From Liopterus haemorrhoidalis (Eukaryota > Arthropoda > Insecta > Coleoptera > Dytiscidae): DNA of 64,000 bases. Below the pieces are notes generated by a model that ran no database searches, had not been told where the DNA came from, and saw nothing but the letters and a program-made list of their open reading frames with translations. Shown one piece after another: positions 51,124 through 62,200 of the stretch. The translations under genes and the position numbers were made by a program. The stretch covers positions 13,183,646 through 13,247,645 of the forward strand of contig OZ020625.1 of the NCBI GenBank assembly GCA_963971575.1, read 5' to 3'. Numbering within the stretch: the stretch's first letter is position 1; every line of letters starts with the position of its first letter.

Positions 51124-53897
51124 TTTTTGAGTTATAGTCAATTTTAGGTACTTTTTTCCGATTTACTCAAAAACAGTTGGCCAAAATCCAAAATGAACCT
51201 TATTTTTGTGATCTACGGCCCAAACTGTATCAAATTTGAGAAAAATCCGAAATATTTTTTTTGTAAAAATTCGCATTTTTTTTTCAAAGGGGTACCCCTT
51301 ACGATTTTTTCGATATTTTGCCATTTATAATGGTTTTGTTTAATGATAGATCCTTTTTGTATAAGTTTGGTTATTAAGGCCCCAATTTTTTCTAGACTAA
51401 AATGGACATGAGGAACTCAAAAATTTAAACCAGAGGTCCCTATCTTTTACCGTTATTGAGATATAATTTTTTGAAAAATTAAATTTTATTACAAAAATTT
51501 CAAAATTTTACAAAAATTTTTTTTGTTTAGGATATGTTTTAAAATGTACCTTTACCATATTTCAGACCTTAGAACTTCAAATATTCCAACCGCAGGTCCT
51601 TATCTTTTTTAGTTTTTGAAATACATATACATATTTTTTTTATTTTTTTTTTCTGAAAAGTTTTCTTAAAACAGTCCAAAATATGGCCGTTAGGTAATTT
51701 TGGGGTGAGGATTAATAAAAAATATTTAAAAAAATCAAGAGGCCTTAGTTTTTGAGTTATAGTCAATTTTAGGTACTTTTTTCCGGTTTACTCAAAAACA
51801 GTTGGCCAAAATCCAAAATGAATCTTATTTTTGTGATCTACGGCCCAGAGTGTATCAATTTTGAAAAAAATCCGAAATATTTTTTTTGTAAAAATTCGCG
51901 ATTTTTTTTCAAAGGGGTACCCCTTACGATTTTTTCGATATTTTGACATTTTTAAGGGTTTTGTTTAATGTTACATCCTTTTTGTATAAATTTGGTTATT
52001 AAGGCCCCAATTTTTTCTAGACTAAAATGGACATGAGGAACTCAAAAATTTAAACCAGAGGTCTTTATCTTTTACCGTTATTGAGATATAATTTTTTGAA
52101 AATTAAATTTTATTACAAAAATTTCAAAATTTTACAAAATTTTTTTTTGTTTAGGATATGTTTTAAAATGTGCCTTTACCATATTTCAGACCTAAGAACT
52201 TCAAAAATTCCAACCTCAGGTCCTTTTCTTTTTTAGTTTTTGAAATACATAAACATTTTTTTTTATTACTTTTTTTTCTGAAAAAAAAAAGTTTTCTTAA
52301 AACAGTCCAAAATATGGCCTTTAGGTAATTTTGGGGTGAAGATTAATAAAAAAATATTTTAAAAAATCAAGAGGCCTTAGTTTTTGAGTTATAGTTAATT
52401 TAAGGTACTTTTTTCCGCTTTACTCAAAAGCAGTTGGCCAAAATCCAAAATGAACCTTATTTTAGTGATCTACGGCCCAAATTGTATCAATTTTGAGAAA
52501 AATCCGAAATATTTTTTTGTAAAAATTCGCGTTTTTTTTCAAAGGGGTACCCTTTACGATTTTTTCGATATTTTGACATTTTTAAGGGTTTTGTTTAATG
52601 ATACATCCTTTTTGTATAAGTTTGGTTATTAAGGCCCCAATTTTTTCTAGACTAAAATGGACATGAGGAACTCAAAAATTTAAACCAGAGGTCCCTATCT
52701 TTTACCGTTATTGAGATATAATTTTTTGAAAAATTAAATTTTATTACAAAAATTTCAAAATTTTACAAAATTTTTTTTTGTTTAGGATATGTTTTTAAAT
52801 GTGCCTTTACCATATTTCAGACCTAAGAACTTCAAAAATTCCAACCGCAGGTCCTTTTCTTTTTTAGTTTTTGAAATACATAAACATATTTTTTTTATTA
52901 CTTTTTTTTCTGAAAAAAAAAAACTTTTCTTAAAACAGTCCAAAATATGGCCTTTAGGTAATTTTGGGGTGAAGATTAATAAAAAAATATTTTAAAAAAT
53001 CAAGAGGCCTTAGTTTTTGAGTTATAGTTAATTTAAGGTACTTTTTTCCGCTTTACTCAAAAGCAGTTGGCCAAAATCCAAAATGAACCTTATTTTTGTG
53101 ATCTACGGCCCAAATTGTATCAATTTTGAGAAAAATCCGAAATATTTTTTTGTAAAAATTCGCGATTTTTTTTCAAAGGGGTACCCTTTACGATTTTTTC
53201 GATATTTTGACATTTTTAAGGGTTTTGTTTAATGATACATCCTTTTTGTATAAGTTTGGTTATTAAGGCCCCAATTTTTTCTAGACTAAAATGGACATGA
53301 GGAACTCAAAAAATTAAACCAGAGGTCCCTATCTTTTACCATTATTGAGATATAATTTTTTGAAAAATTAAATTTTATTACAAAAATTTCAAAATTTTAC
53401 AAAAGTTTTTTTTGTTTAGGATATGTTTTAAAATGTGCCTTTACCATATTTCAGACCTTAGAACTTCAAAAATTCCAACCGCAGGTCCTTATCTTTTTTA
53501 GTTTTTGAAATACATATACATATTTTTTTTATTTTTTTTTTTCTGAAAAAAAAAGTTTTCTTAAAACAGTCCAAAATATGGCCTTAAGGTAATTTTGGGG
53601 TGAGGATTAATAAAAAAATATTTAAAAAAATCAAGAGGCCTTAGTTTTTGAGTTATAGTCAATTTTAGGTACTTTTTTCCGATTTTCTCAAAAACAGTTG
53701 GCCAAAATCCAAAATGAATCTTATTTTTGTGATCTACGGCCCAAAGTGTATCAATTTTGAAAAAAATCCCAAATATTTTTTTTGTAAAAATTCGCGATTT
53801 TTTTCAAATGGGTACTTCTTACGATTTTTTCGATATTTTGCCATTTATAAGGGTTTTGTTTAATGATACATCCTTTTTGTATAAGTGTGGTTATTAA

Positions 53898-53901
53898 GGC
53901 C
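53898..53901. repeat. 4-bp duplication GGCC, left copy
   Basis: The uninterrupted satellite reads AAGGCCCCAATT. Here AAGGCC is followed by the inserted element, and GGCCCCAATT resumes at 56296, so GGCC is duplicated. Confidence 0.75.
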
Positions 53902-54289
53902 TGTAACGGTACGCGAAGGAAGAGGACCCTATTACGTTGTGTTTTAAAGACGGTTCGTTTATTTGGAGCGGGAGGCTATGCCAAATGAAATAAAATGCTG
54001 AAAGGTTCCTTAACATCAAACAGTTTATTTAACAGTCTTATGTGTCAGAGAAATTGTACATATTCTACCAATAATTGTATTTATTTGCGTTTACTCTGGA
54101 AGGGAATTCAGATTAGCACATAAAGAATAATTATAACAACACACGTCTATCGTACGCAAGACATGCAATACTGTGTCTATCATGCGACTACTATTCGCTG
54201 ATTGGTTTTAACTATGTTTCCGTTTGTTCATATATTTATGGTATATTTCGCTGTAGTCATATTGAGTTTTATGGCCGACTATTACGTTG

Positions 54290-54320
54290 TAACCTCCCCC
54301 CCCCCGGTTTGATAGCCGGG
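54290..54320. repeat. C-run and adjacent small hairpin
   Basis: CCTCCCCCCCCCCGG at about 54292-54306 is followed by CCGGTTTGATAGCCGG, which can fold into a short hairpin. On the minus strand this is a purine run, which could be read as a polypurine tract before the TTACAACGTAATAG sequence; TATTACGTTGT also occurs near the left end (53932). Confidence 0.5.
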
Positions 54321-54396
54321 GTGACAGTTTACGGATCTGTCAACCATTCTGATATGACGGTACACCACGGTTGTGAGGCGTAGTGACCGGAACGAT

Positions 54397-55756
54397 GTGC
54401 TGGAGAACCTTCATCGTGGCGTGAACTAGGAGCACGGTTAGTCTCTGAGTCCTCTGCCCACGAAGTAGATACCCAGGGTGCGAACTAGGAGCGCGGTTAG
54501 TCTCTGAGTCCGTCTTGGTGGATCTGAAGCACCTCCACCGTGGCGTGAACTAGGAGCACGGTTAGTCTCTGAGTCCTCTGCCCACGACGGAAATACCCAG
54601 GGTGCGAACTAGGAGCGCGGTTAGTCTCTGAGTCCAGCTTGGTGAACCTGAAGCACCTCCACCGTGGCGTGAACTAGGAGCACGGTTAGTCTCTGAGTCC
54701 TCTGCCCACGAAGGAAATACCCAGGGTGCGAACTGGGAGTGCGGTTAGTCTCTGAGTCCGGCTTGATGGACCTGAAGCACCTCCACCGTGGCGTGAACTA
54801 GGAGCACGGTTAGTCTCTGAGTCCTCTGCCTACGACGGAAATACCCAGGGTGCGAACTAGGAGCGCGGTTAGTCTCTGAGTCCGGCTTGGTGAACCTGAA
54901 GCACCTCCACCGTGGCGTGAACTAGGAGCACGGTTAGTCTCTGAGTCCTCTGCCCACGAAGGAAATACCCAGGGTGCGAACTAGGAGCGCGGTTAGTCTC
55001 TGAGTCCGTCTTAGTGAACCTGAAGCACCTCCACCGTGGCGTGAACTAGGAGCACGGTTAGTCTCTGAGTCCTCTGCCCACGACGGAAATACCCAGGGTG
55101 CGAACTAGGAGCGCGGTTAGTCTCTGAGTCCGGCTTGGTGAACCTGAAGCACCTCCACCGTGGCGTGAACTAGGAGCACGGTTAGTCTCTGAGTCCTCTG
55201 CCCACGAAGGAAATACCCAGGGTGCGAACTAGGAGCGCGGTTAGTCTCTGAGTCCGGCTTGGTGAACCTGAAGCACCTCCACCGTGGCGTGAACTAGGAG
55301 CACGGTTAGTCTCTGAGTCCTCTGCCCACGACGGAAATACCCAGGGTGCGAACTAGGAGCGCGGTTAGTCTCTGAGTCCTCTGCCCACGACGGAAATACC
55401 CAGGGTGCGAACTAGGAGCGCGGTTAGTCTCTGAGTCCGGCTTGGTGAACCTGAAGCACCTCCACCGTGGCGTGAACTAGGAGCACGGTTAGTCTCTGAG
55501 TCCTCTGCCCACGAAGGAAATACCCAGGGTGCGAACTAGGAGCGCGGTTAGTCTCTGAGTCCGGCTTGGTGAACCTGAAGCACCTCCACCGTGGCGTGAA
55601 CTAGGAGCACGGTTAGTTTCTGAGTCCTCTGCCCACGACGGAAATACCCAGGGTGCGAACTAGGAGCGCGGTTAGTCTCTGAGTCCTCTGCCCACGAAGG
55701 AAATACCCAGGGTGCGAACTAGGAGCGCGGTTAGTCTCTGAGTCCGTCTTAGTGAC
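54397..55756. repeat. GC-rich minisatellite, 124-bp dimeric unit (59 + 65 bp)
   Basis: The unit consists of two related halves sharing GAACTAGGAGC-CGGTTAG and TCTCTGAGTCC. Half A (59 bp, GTGAACTAGGAGCACGG...) ends CCCAGGGT. Half B (65 bp, GCGAACTAGGAGCGCGG...) ends CCACCGTGGC. Full dimers start at 54421, 54545, 54669, 54793, 54917, 55041, 55165, 55289, 55472 and 55596, almost all exactly 124 bp apart. Two extra 59-bp halves (55348-55406 and 55655-55713) are hybrids with a B-type start and an A-type end. The array ends at CCGTCTTAGTGAC near 55756. Confidence 0.95.
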
Positions 55757-56295
55757 CGTCACGGGCAGTACTCCCGATCTGGCCGTGAGGGCTGAAAACG
55801 TTGGGTTTATATAACGGCAAGCACCTCCCAGTGCAAGACAGAGAACTGATTTAGCCATATTCCATCCTGTTTGTAAAAGAGAGAAGCATATACATTCCAA
55901 CAACCAATAGTTAATAAATTCCCACGACACAGACATGTTAAATATTGTTTGAGGCACGTTTTTGGTCTGCCACCCTTACAAATGTTAAATTCTTAGAATC
56001 TTAATCTAAGCATCACATGTGTTTAAAATAAATATACAACAGCCGTAAATCAATCGGTATGCAAGTTCTAGTGGCCAAATATTATGGTAACTCATAATGT
56101 AGTTTTTGCGTATTACTAACGAGGGGTCCCTCACCCGCAGGGTGAGATGCTCAGAGGGTCGTGCCAGATGTGAAGCAGGTAGTCGCGGCACTATTTCAAG
56201 TCAAATATTCTGAACTAAATATTATGCAAGAGTTTTTAACTAAAATAGAAATATAAAATTTAAAATTTTTGCTATGTCTGGGCCGTACCATCACA
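55757..56295. other. Right part of the inserted element, no gene recognised
   Basis: Mixed-composition sequence after the minisatellite. It has a GC-rich patch at 56125-56200 (GAGGGGTCCCTCACCCGCAG contains the inverted pair GGTCCCTCACCC) and then AT-rich sequence to the terminus. A 114-codon minus-strand frame at 55613-55957 runs partly through the minisatellite and has no recognisable domain, so it is not annotated as a gene. Confidence 0.5.
55808..55822 (-). promoter_or_regulatory. Possible TATA box, minus strand
   Basis: Read on the minus strand, CCGTTATATAAACCC is a good TATA-box match in a locally GC-containing context, and a TCAGCC start-like sequence follows about 20-30 bases later. 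If the element is a solo LTR, this is where its promoter would lie, with transcription running into the minisatellite. No transcript evidence is available. Confidence 0.35.
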
Positions 56296-56299
56296 GGCC
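56296..56299. repeat. 4-bp duplication GGCC, right copy
   Basis: The satellite resumes here in the register expected after the left copy at 53898-53901. Confidence 0.75.
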
Positions 56300-59200
56300 C
56301 CAATTTTTTCTAGACTAAAATGGACATAAGGAACTCAAAAATTTAAACCAAAGGTCCTTATCTTTAACCGTTATTGAGATATAATTTTTTGAAAAATTAA
56401 ATTTTATTACAAAAATTTCAAAATTTTACAAAAATTTTTTTTGTGTAGGATATGTTTTAAAATGTGCCTTTACCATATTTCAGACCTTAGAATTTCAAAA
56501 ATTCCAACCGCAGGTCCTTATCTTTTTTTATTTTTTGAAATACATATACATATTTTTTTTATTTTTTTTTTTTCTGAAATAAAAAAGTTTTCTTAAAACA
56601 GTCCAAAATATGGCCGTTGGGTAATTTTGGGGTGAGGATTAATAAAAAATATTTAAAAAAATCAAGAGGCCTTAGTTTTTGAGTTATAGTCAATTTTAGG
56701 TACTTTTTTCCGATTTACTCAAAAACAGTTGGTCAAAATCCAAAATGAACCTTATTTTTGTGATCTACGGCCCAAATTGTATCAATTTTGAGAAAAATCC
56801 GAAATATTTTTTTTGTATAAATTCGCGATTTTTTTTCAAAGGGGTTTCCTCTTACGTTTCCTTTTACGATGTTTTCGATATTTGGCCATTTATAATGGTT
56901 TTGTTTAATGATACATCCTTTTTGTATAAGTTTGGTATTAAGGCCCCAATTTTTTCTAGACTAAAATGGACATGAAGAACTCAAAAATTTAAACCAGAGG
57001 TCCCTATCGTTTACCGTTATTGAGATATAATTTTTTGAAAAATTAAATTTTATTACAAAAATTTCAAAATTTAAAAATTTTTTTTTTGTTTAGGATATGT
57101 TTTTAAATGTGCCTTTACCATATTTCAGACCTTGGAATTTTAAAAATTCCAACCGCAGGTCCTTATCTTTTTTAGTTTTTGAAATACATATACATATTTT
57201 TTTTATTTTTTTTTTCTGAAAAAAAAAAGTTTTCTTAAAACAGTCCAAAATATGGCCGTTAGGTAATTTTGGGGTGAGGATTAATAAAAAAATATTTAAA
57301 AAAATCAAGATGCCTTAGTTTTTGAGTTATAGTCAATTTTAGGTACTTTTTTTCGATTTACTCAAAAACAGTTGGCCAAAATCCAAAATGAACTTTATTT
57401 TTGTGTTCTACGGCCCAAACTGTATCAGTTTTGAGAAAAATCCGAAATATTTGTTTTGTAAAAATTCTCGATTTTTTTTCAAAGGGGTAACCCTTACGAT
57501 TTTTTCGATATTTTGCCATTTATAATGGTTTTGTTTAATGATACATCCTTTTTGTATAAGTTTGGTTATTAAGGCCCCAATTTTTTCTAGACTAAAATGG
57601 ACATGAGGAACTCAAAAATTTAAACCAGAGGTCCCTATCTTTTACCGTTATTGAGATATAATTTTTTGAAAAATTAAATTTTATTACAAAAATTTCAAAA
57701 TTTTACAAAAATTTTTTTTGTTTAGGATATGTTTTAAAATGTACCTTTACCATATTTCAGACCTTAGAACTTCAAAAATTCCAACCGCAGGTCCTTATCT
57801 TTTTTAGTTTTTCAAATACATATACATATTTTTTTTATTTTTTTTTTTCTGAAATAAAAAAGTTTTCTTAAAACAGTCCAAAATATGGCCGTTAGGTAAT
57901 TTTGGGGTGAGGATTAATAAAAAATATTTAAAAAAATCAAGAGGCCTTAGTTTTTGAGTTATAGTCAATTTTAGGTACTTTTTTCCGATTTACTCAAAAA
58001 CAGTTGGCCAAAATCCAAAATGAACCTTATTTTTGTGATCTACGGCCCAAACTGTATCAATTTTGAGAAAAATCCGAAATATTTTTTTTGTAAAAATTCT
58101 CGATTTTTTTTCAAAGGGGTACCCCTTACGATTTTTTCGATATTTTGCCATTTATAAGGGTTTTGTTTAATGATACATCCTTTTTGTATAAGTTTGGTTA
58201 TTAAGGCCCCAATTTTTTCTAGACTAAAATGGACATGAGGAACTCAAAAATTTAAACCAGAGGTCCCTATCTTTTACCGTTATTGAGATATAATTTTTTT
58301 TTAAATTATGTTTTATTACAAAAATTGTAAAATTTTACAAATTTTTTTTTGTTTAGGATATGTTTAAAAATGTGATTTTACCTTATTTCAGACCTAATAA
58401 CTTCAAAAATTCCAACCGCAGGTCCTTGTCTTTTTTAGTTTTTGAAATATATATACATATTTTTTCTATTTTTTTTTTCTGAAAAAAAAAAGTTTTCTTA
58501 ATACAGTCCAAAATATTGCCGTTAGGTAATTTTGGGGTGAGAATTAATAAAAAAATATTTTAAAAAATCAAGAGGCCTTAGTTTTTGAGTTATAGTTAAT
58601 TTAAGGTACTTTTTTCCGCTTTACTCAAAAGCAGTTGGCCAAAATCCAAAATGAACCTTATTTTTGTGATCTACGGCCCAAATTGTATCAATTTTGAGAA
58701 AAATCCGAAATATTTTTTTGTAAAAATTCGCGATTTTTTTTCAAAGGGGTACCCTTTACGATTTTTTCGATATTTTGACATTTTTAAGGGTTTTGTTTAA
58801 TGATACATCCTTTTTGTATAAGTTTGGTTATTAAGGCCCCAATTTTTTCTAGACTAAAATGGACATGAGGAACTCAAAAATTTAAGCCAGAGGTCCCTAT
58901 CTTTTACCATTATTGAGATATAATTTTTTGAAAAATTAAATATTACAAAAATTTCAAAATTTTACAAAATTTTTTTTTTGTTTAGGATATGTTATAAAAT
59001 GTGCCTTTACCATATTTCAGACCTTAGAACTTCAAAAATTCCAACCTCAGGTCCTTATCTTTTTTAATTTTTATAAAATATATACATATTTTTTTTATTT
59101 TTTTTTTCTGAAAAAAAAAAGTTTTCTTAATACAGTCCAAAATATGGCCGTTAGGTGATTTTGGGGTGAGGATTAATAAAAAATATTTAAAAAAATCAAG

Positions 59201-62200
59201 AGGCCTTAGTTTTTGGGTTATAGTTAATTTAAGGTACTTTTTTCCGCTTTACTCAAAAACAGTTGGCAAAATCCAAAATGAACCTTATTTTTGTGATCTA
59301 CGGCCCAAATTGTATCAATTTTGAGAAAAATCCGAAATATTTTTTTTGTAAAAATTCGCGATTTTTTTTCAAAGTACCCCTTACGATTTTTTCGATATTT
59401 TGCCATTATAAGGGTTTTGTTTAATGATACATCCTTTTTGTATAAGTTTGGTTATTAAGGCCTCAATTTTTTCTAGACTAAAATGGACATGAGGAACTCA
59501 AAAATTTAAACCAGAGGTGCCTATCTTTTACCGTTATTGAGATACAATTTTTTGAAAAATTAAATTTTATTACAAAAATTTCAAAATTTTACAAAAATTT
59601 TTTTTGTTTAGGATATGTTTTAAAATGTGCCTTTACCGTATTTCAGACCTTAGAATTTCAAAAATTCCAACCGCAGGTCCTTATCTTTTTTAGTTTTTGA
59701 AATACATATACATATTTTTTTTATTTTTTTTTTCTGAAAAAAAAAAAGTTTTCTTAAAACAGTCCAAAATATGGCCGTTAGGTAATTTTGGGGTGAGGAT
59801 TAATAAAAAATATTTAAAAAAATCAAGAGGCCTTAGTTTTTGAGTTATAGTCAATTTTTGGTACTTTTTTCCGATTTACTCAAAAACAGTTGGCCAAAAT
59901 CCAAAATGAACCTTATTTTTGTGATCTACGGCCCAAATTGTATCAATTTTGAGAAAAATCCGAAATATTTTTTTGTAAAAATTCGCGATTTTTTTTCAAA
60001 GGGGTACCCTTTACGATTTTTTCGATATTTTGACATTTTTAAGGGTTTTGTTTAATGATACATCCTTTTTGTATAAGTTTGGTTATTAAGGCCCCAATTT
60101 TTTCTAGACTAAAATGGACATGAGGAACTCAAAATTTTAAACCAGAGGTCCCTATCTTTTACCGTTATTGAGATATAATTTTTTGAAAAATTAAATTTTA
60201 TTACAAAAATTTCAAAATTTTACAAATTTTTTTTTTGTTTAGGATATGTTTTTAAATGTGCCTTTACCATATTTCAGACCTTAGAATTTTAAAAATTCAA
60301 ACCGCAGGTCCTTATCTTTTTTAGTTTTTGAAATACATATACATATTTTTTTTATTTTTTTTTTTCTGAAAAAAAAAAGTTTTCTTAAAACAGTCCAAAA
60401 TATGGCCGTTAGGTAATTTTGGGGTGAGGATTAATAAAAAATATTTAAAAAAATCAAGAGGCCTTAGTTTTTGAGTTATAGTCAATTTTAGGTACTTTTT
60501 TCCTATTTACTCAAAAACAGTTGGTCAAAATCCAAAATGAACCTTATTTTTGTGATCTACGGCCCAAATTGTATCAATTTTGAGAAAAATCCGAAATATT
60601 TTTTTTGTAAAAATTCGCGATTTTTTTTCAATGGGTACCCCTTACGATTTTTTCGACATTTTGAAATTTTTAAGGGTTTTGTTTAATGATACATCCTTTT
60701 TGTATAAGTTTGGTTATTAAGGCCCCAATTTTTTTTAGACTTAAATGGACATGAGGAACTCAAAAATTTAAACCAGAGGTCCCTATCTTTTACCGTTATT
60801 GAGATATAATTTTTTGAAAAATTAAATTTTATTACAAAAATTTCAAAATTTTACAAAAATTTTTTTTGTGTAGGATATGTTTTAAAATGTGCCTTTACCA
60901 TATTTCAGACCTTAGAATTTCAAAAATTCCAACCGCAGGTCCTTATCTTTTTTTATTTTTTGAAATACATATACATATTTTTTTATTTTTTTTTTTCTGA
61001 AATAAAAAAGTTTTCTTAAAACAGTCCAAAATATGGCCGTTAGGTAATTTTGGGGTGAGGATTAATAAAAAATATTTAAAAAAATCAAGAGGCCTTAGTT
61101 TTTGGGTTATAGTTAATTTAAGGTACTTTTTTCCGCTTTACTCAAAAACAGTTGGCAAAATCCAAAATGAACCTTATTTTTGTGATCTACGGCCCAAATT
61201 GTATCAATTTTGAGAAAAATCCGAAATATTTTTTTTGTAAAAATTCGCGATTTTTTTCAAAGTACCCCTTACGATTTTTTCGATATTTTGCCATTATAAG
61301 GGTTTTGTTTAATGATACATCCTTTTTGTATAAGTTTGGTTATTAAGGCCTCAATTTTTTCTAGACTAAAATGGACATGAGGAACTCAAAAATTTACACC
61401 AGAGGTGCCTATCTTTTACCGTTATTGAGATACAATTTTTCGAAAAATTAAATTTTATTACAAAAATTTCAAAATTTTACAAAAATTTTTTTTGTTTAGG
61501 ATATGTTTTAAAATGTGCCTTTACCGTATTTCAGACCTTAGAATTTCAAAAATTCCAACCGCAGGTCCTTATCTTTTTTAGTTTTTGAAATACATATACA
61601 TATTTTTTTTATTTTTTTTTTCTGAAAAAAAAAAGTTTTCTTAAAACAGTCCAAAATATGGCCGTTAGGTAATTTTGGGGTGAGGATTAATAAAAAAATA
61701 TTTAAAAAAATCAAGAGGCCTTAGTTTTTGAGTTATAGTCAATTTTTGGTACTTTTTTCCGATTTACTCAAAAACAGTTGGCCAAAATCCAAAATGAACT
61801 TTATTTTTGTGTTCTACGGCCCAAACTGTATCAGTTTTGAGAAAAATCCGAAATATTTTTTTTGTAAACATTCTCGATTTTTTTTCAAAGGGGTACCCCT
61901 TACGATTTTTTCGATATTTTGCCATTTATAAGGGTTTTGTTTAATGAAACATCCTTTTTGTATAAGTTTGGTTATTAAGGCCCCAATTTTTTCTAGACTA
62001 AAATGGACATGAGGAACTCAAAAATTTAAACCAGAGGTCCCTATCTTTTACCGTTATTGAGATATAATTTTTTTTTAAATTATGTTTTATTACAAAAATT
62101 GTAAAATTTTACAATTTTTTTTTTGTTTAGGATATGTTTAAAAATGTGCCTTTACCATATTTCAGACCTAAGAACTTCAAAAATTCCAACCGCAGGTCCT

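Larger units (their letters stand above)
9551..53901. repeat. Large AT-rich satellite array, ~632-bp monomer (left segment)
   Basis: Head-to-tail copies of one unit. Using the landmark CCAAAATCCAAAATGAA I located 70 copies here, the first at 10128, then 10762, 11391, 12021, 12653, 13298 and so on to 53714. Spacing is mostly 629-634 bp, with extremes of 610 and 646. All copies are in the same orientation. Each unit contains the landmarks AAGGCCCCAATTTTTTCTAG, GACATGAGGAACTC, TTACCGTTATTGAGATATAA, CAACCGCAGGTCC, GGTAATTTTGGGGTGA and AAGGGGTACCCCTT. The short open frames that recur in it are broken by small indels in homopolymer runs from copy to copy, so no coding function is supported. The array probably represents heterochromatin; a centromeric or sex-chromosome location cannot be told from sequence. 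Confidence 0.97.
53902..56295. mobile_element. 2,394-bp TGT...ACA element inserted in the satellite (solo LTR or Ginger-like)
   Basis: It starts TGTAACGGTACG and its other end read inward is TGTGATGGTACG (10 of 12 identical), flanked by a GGCC duplication. Two readings fit. One is a solo LTR on the minus strand: TG...CA ends, a 4-bp duplication, a TATATAAA-type box read on the minus strand near 55812, and AATAAA-type signals near the far end (minus strand, about 53955-54085). The other is a non-autonomous element of the Ginger type, DNA transposons with TGTNR ends and 4-bp duplications, whose transposase is related to gypsy integrase. No transposase or pol is recognisable. About 1.36 kb of the element is a GC-rich minisatellite, in sharp contrast to the AT-rich array around it. 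Confidence 0.7.

Noticed and set aside
54397..55756. Minisatellite considered as a CRISPR array or hammerhead ribozyme repeat
   Set aside because: There are no unique spacers between repeats and the units are contiguous. The hammerhead core (CTGANGA with GAAA) is not present; CTGAGTCC does not match it on either strand.
55613..55957. 114-codon minus-strand frame in the inserted element
   Set aside because: Part of it is translated minisatellite. No domain is recognisable, and the frame is explained by the locally higher GC content, which makes stops rarer.
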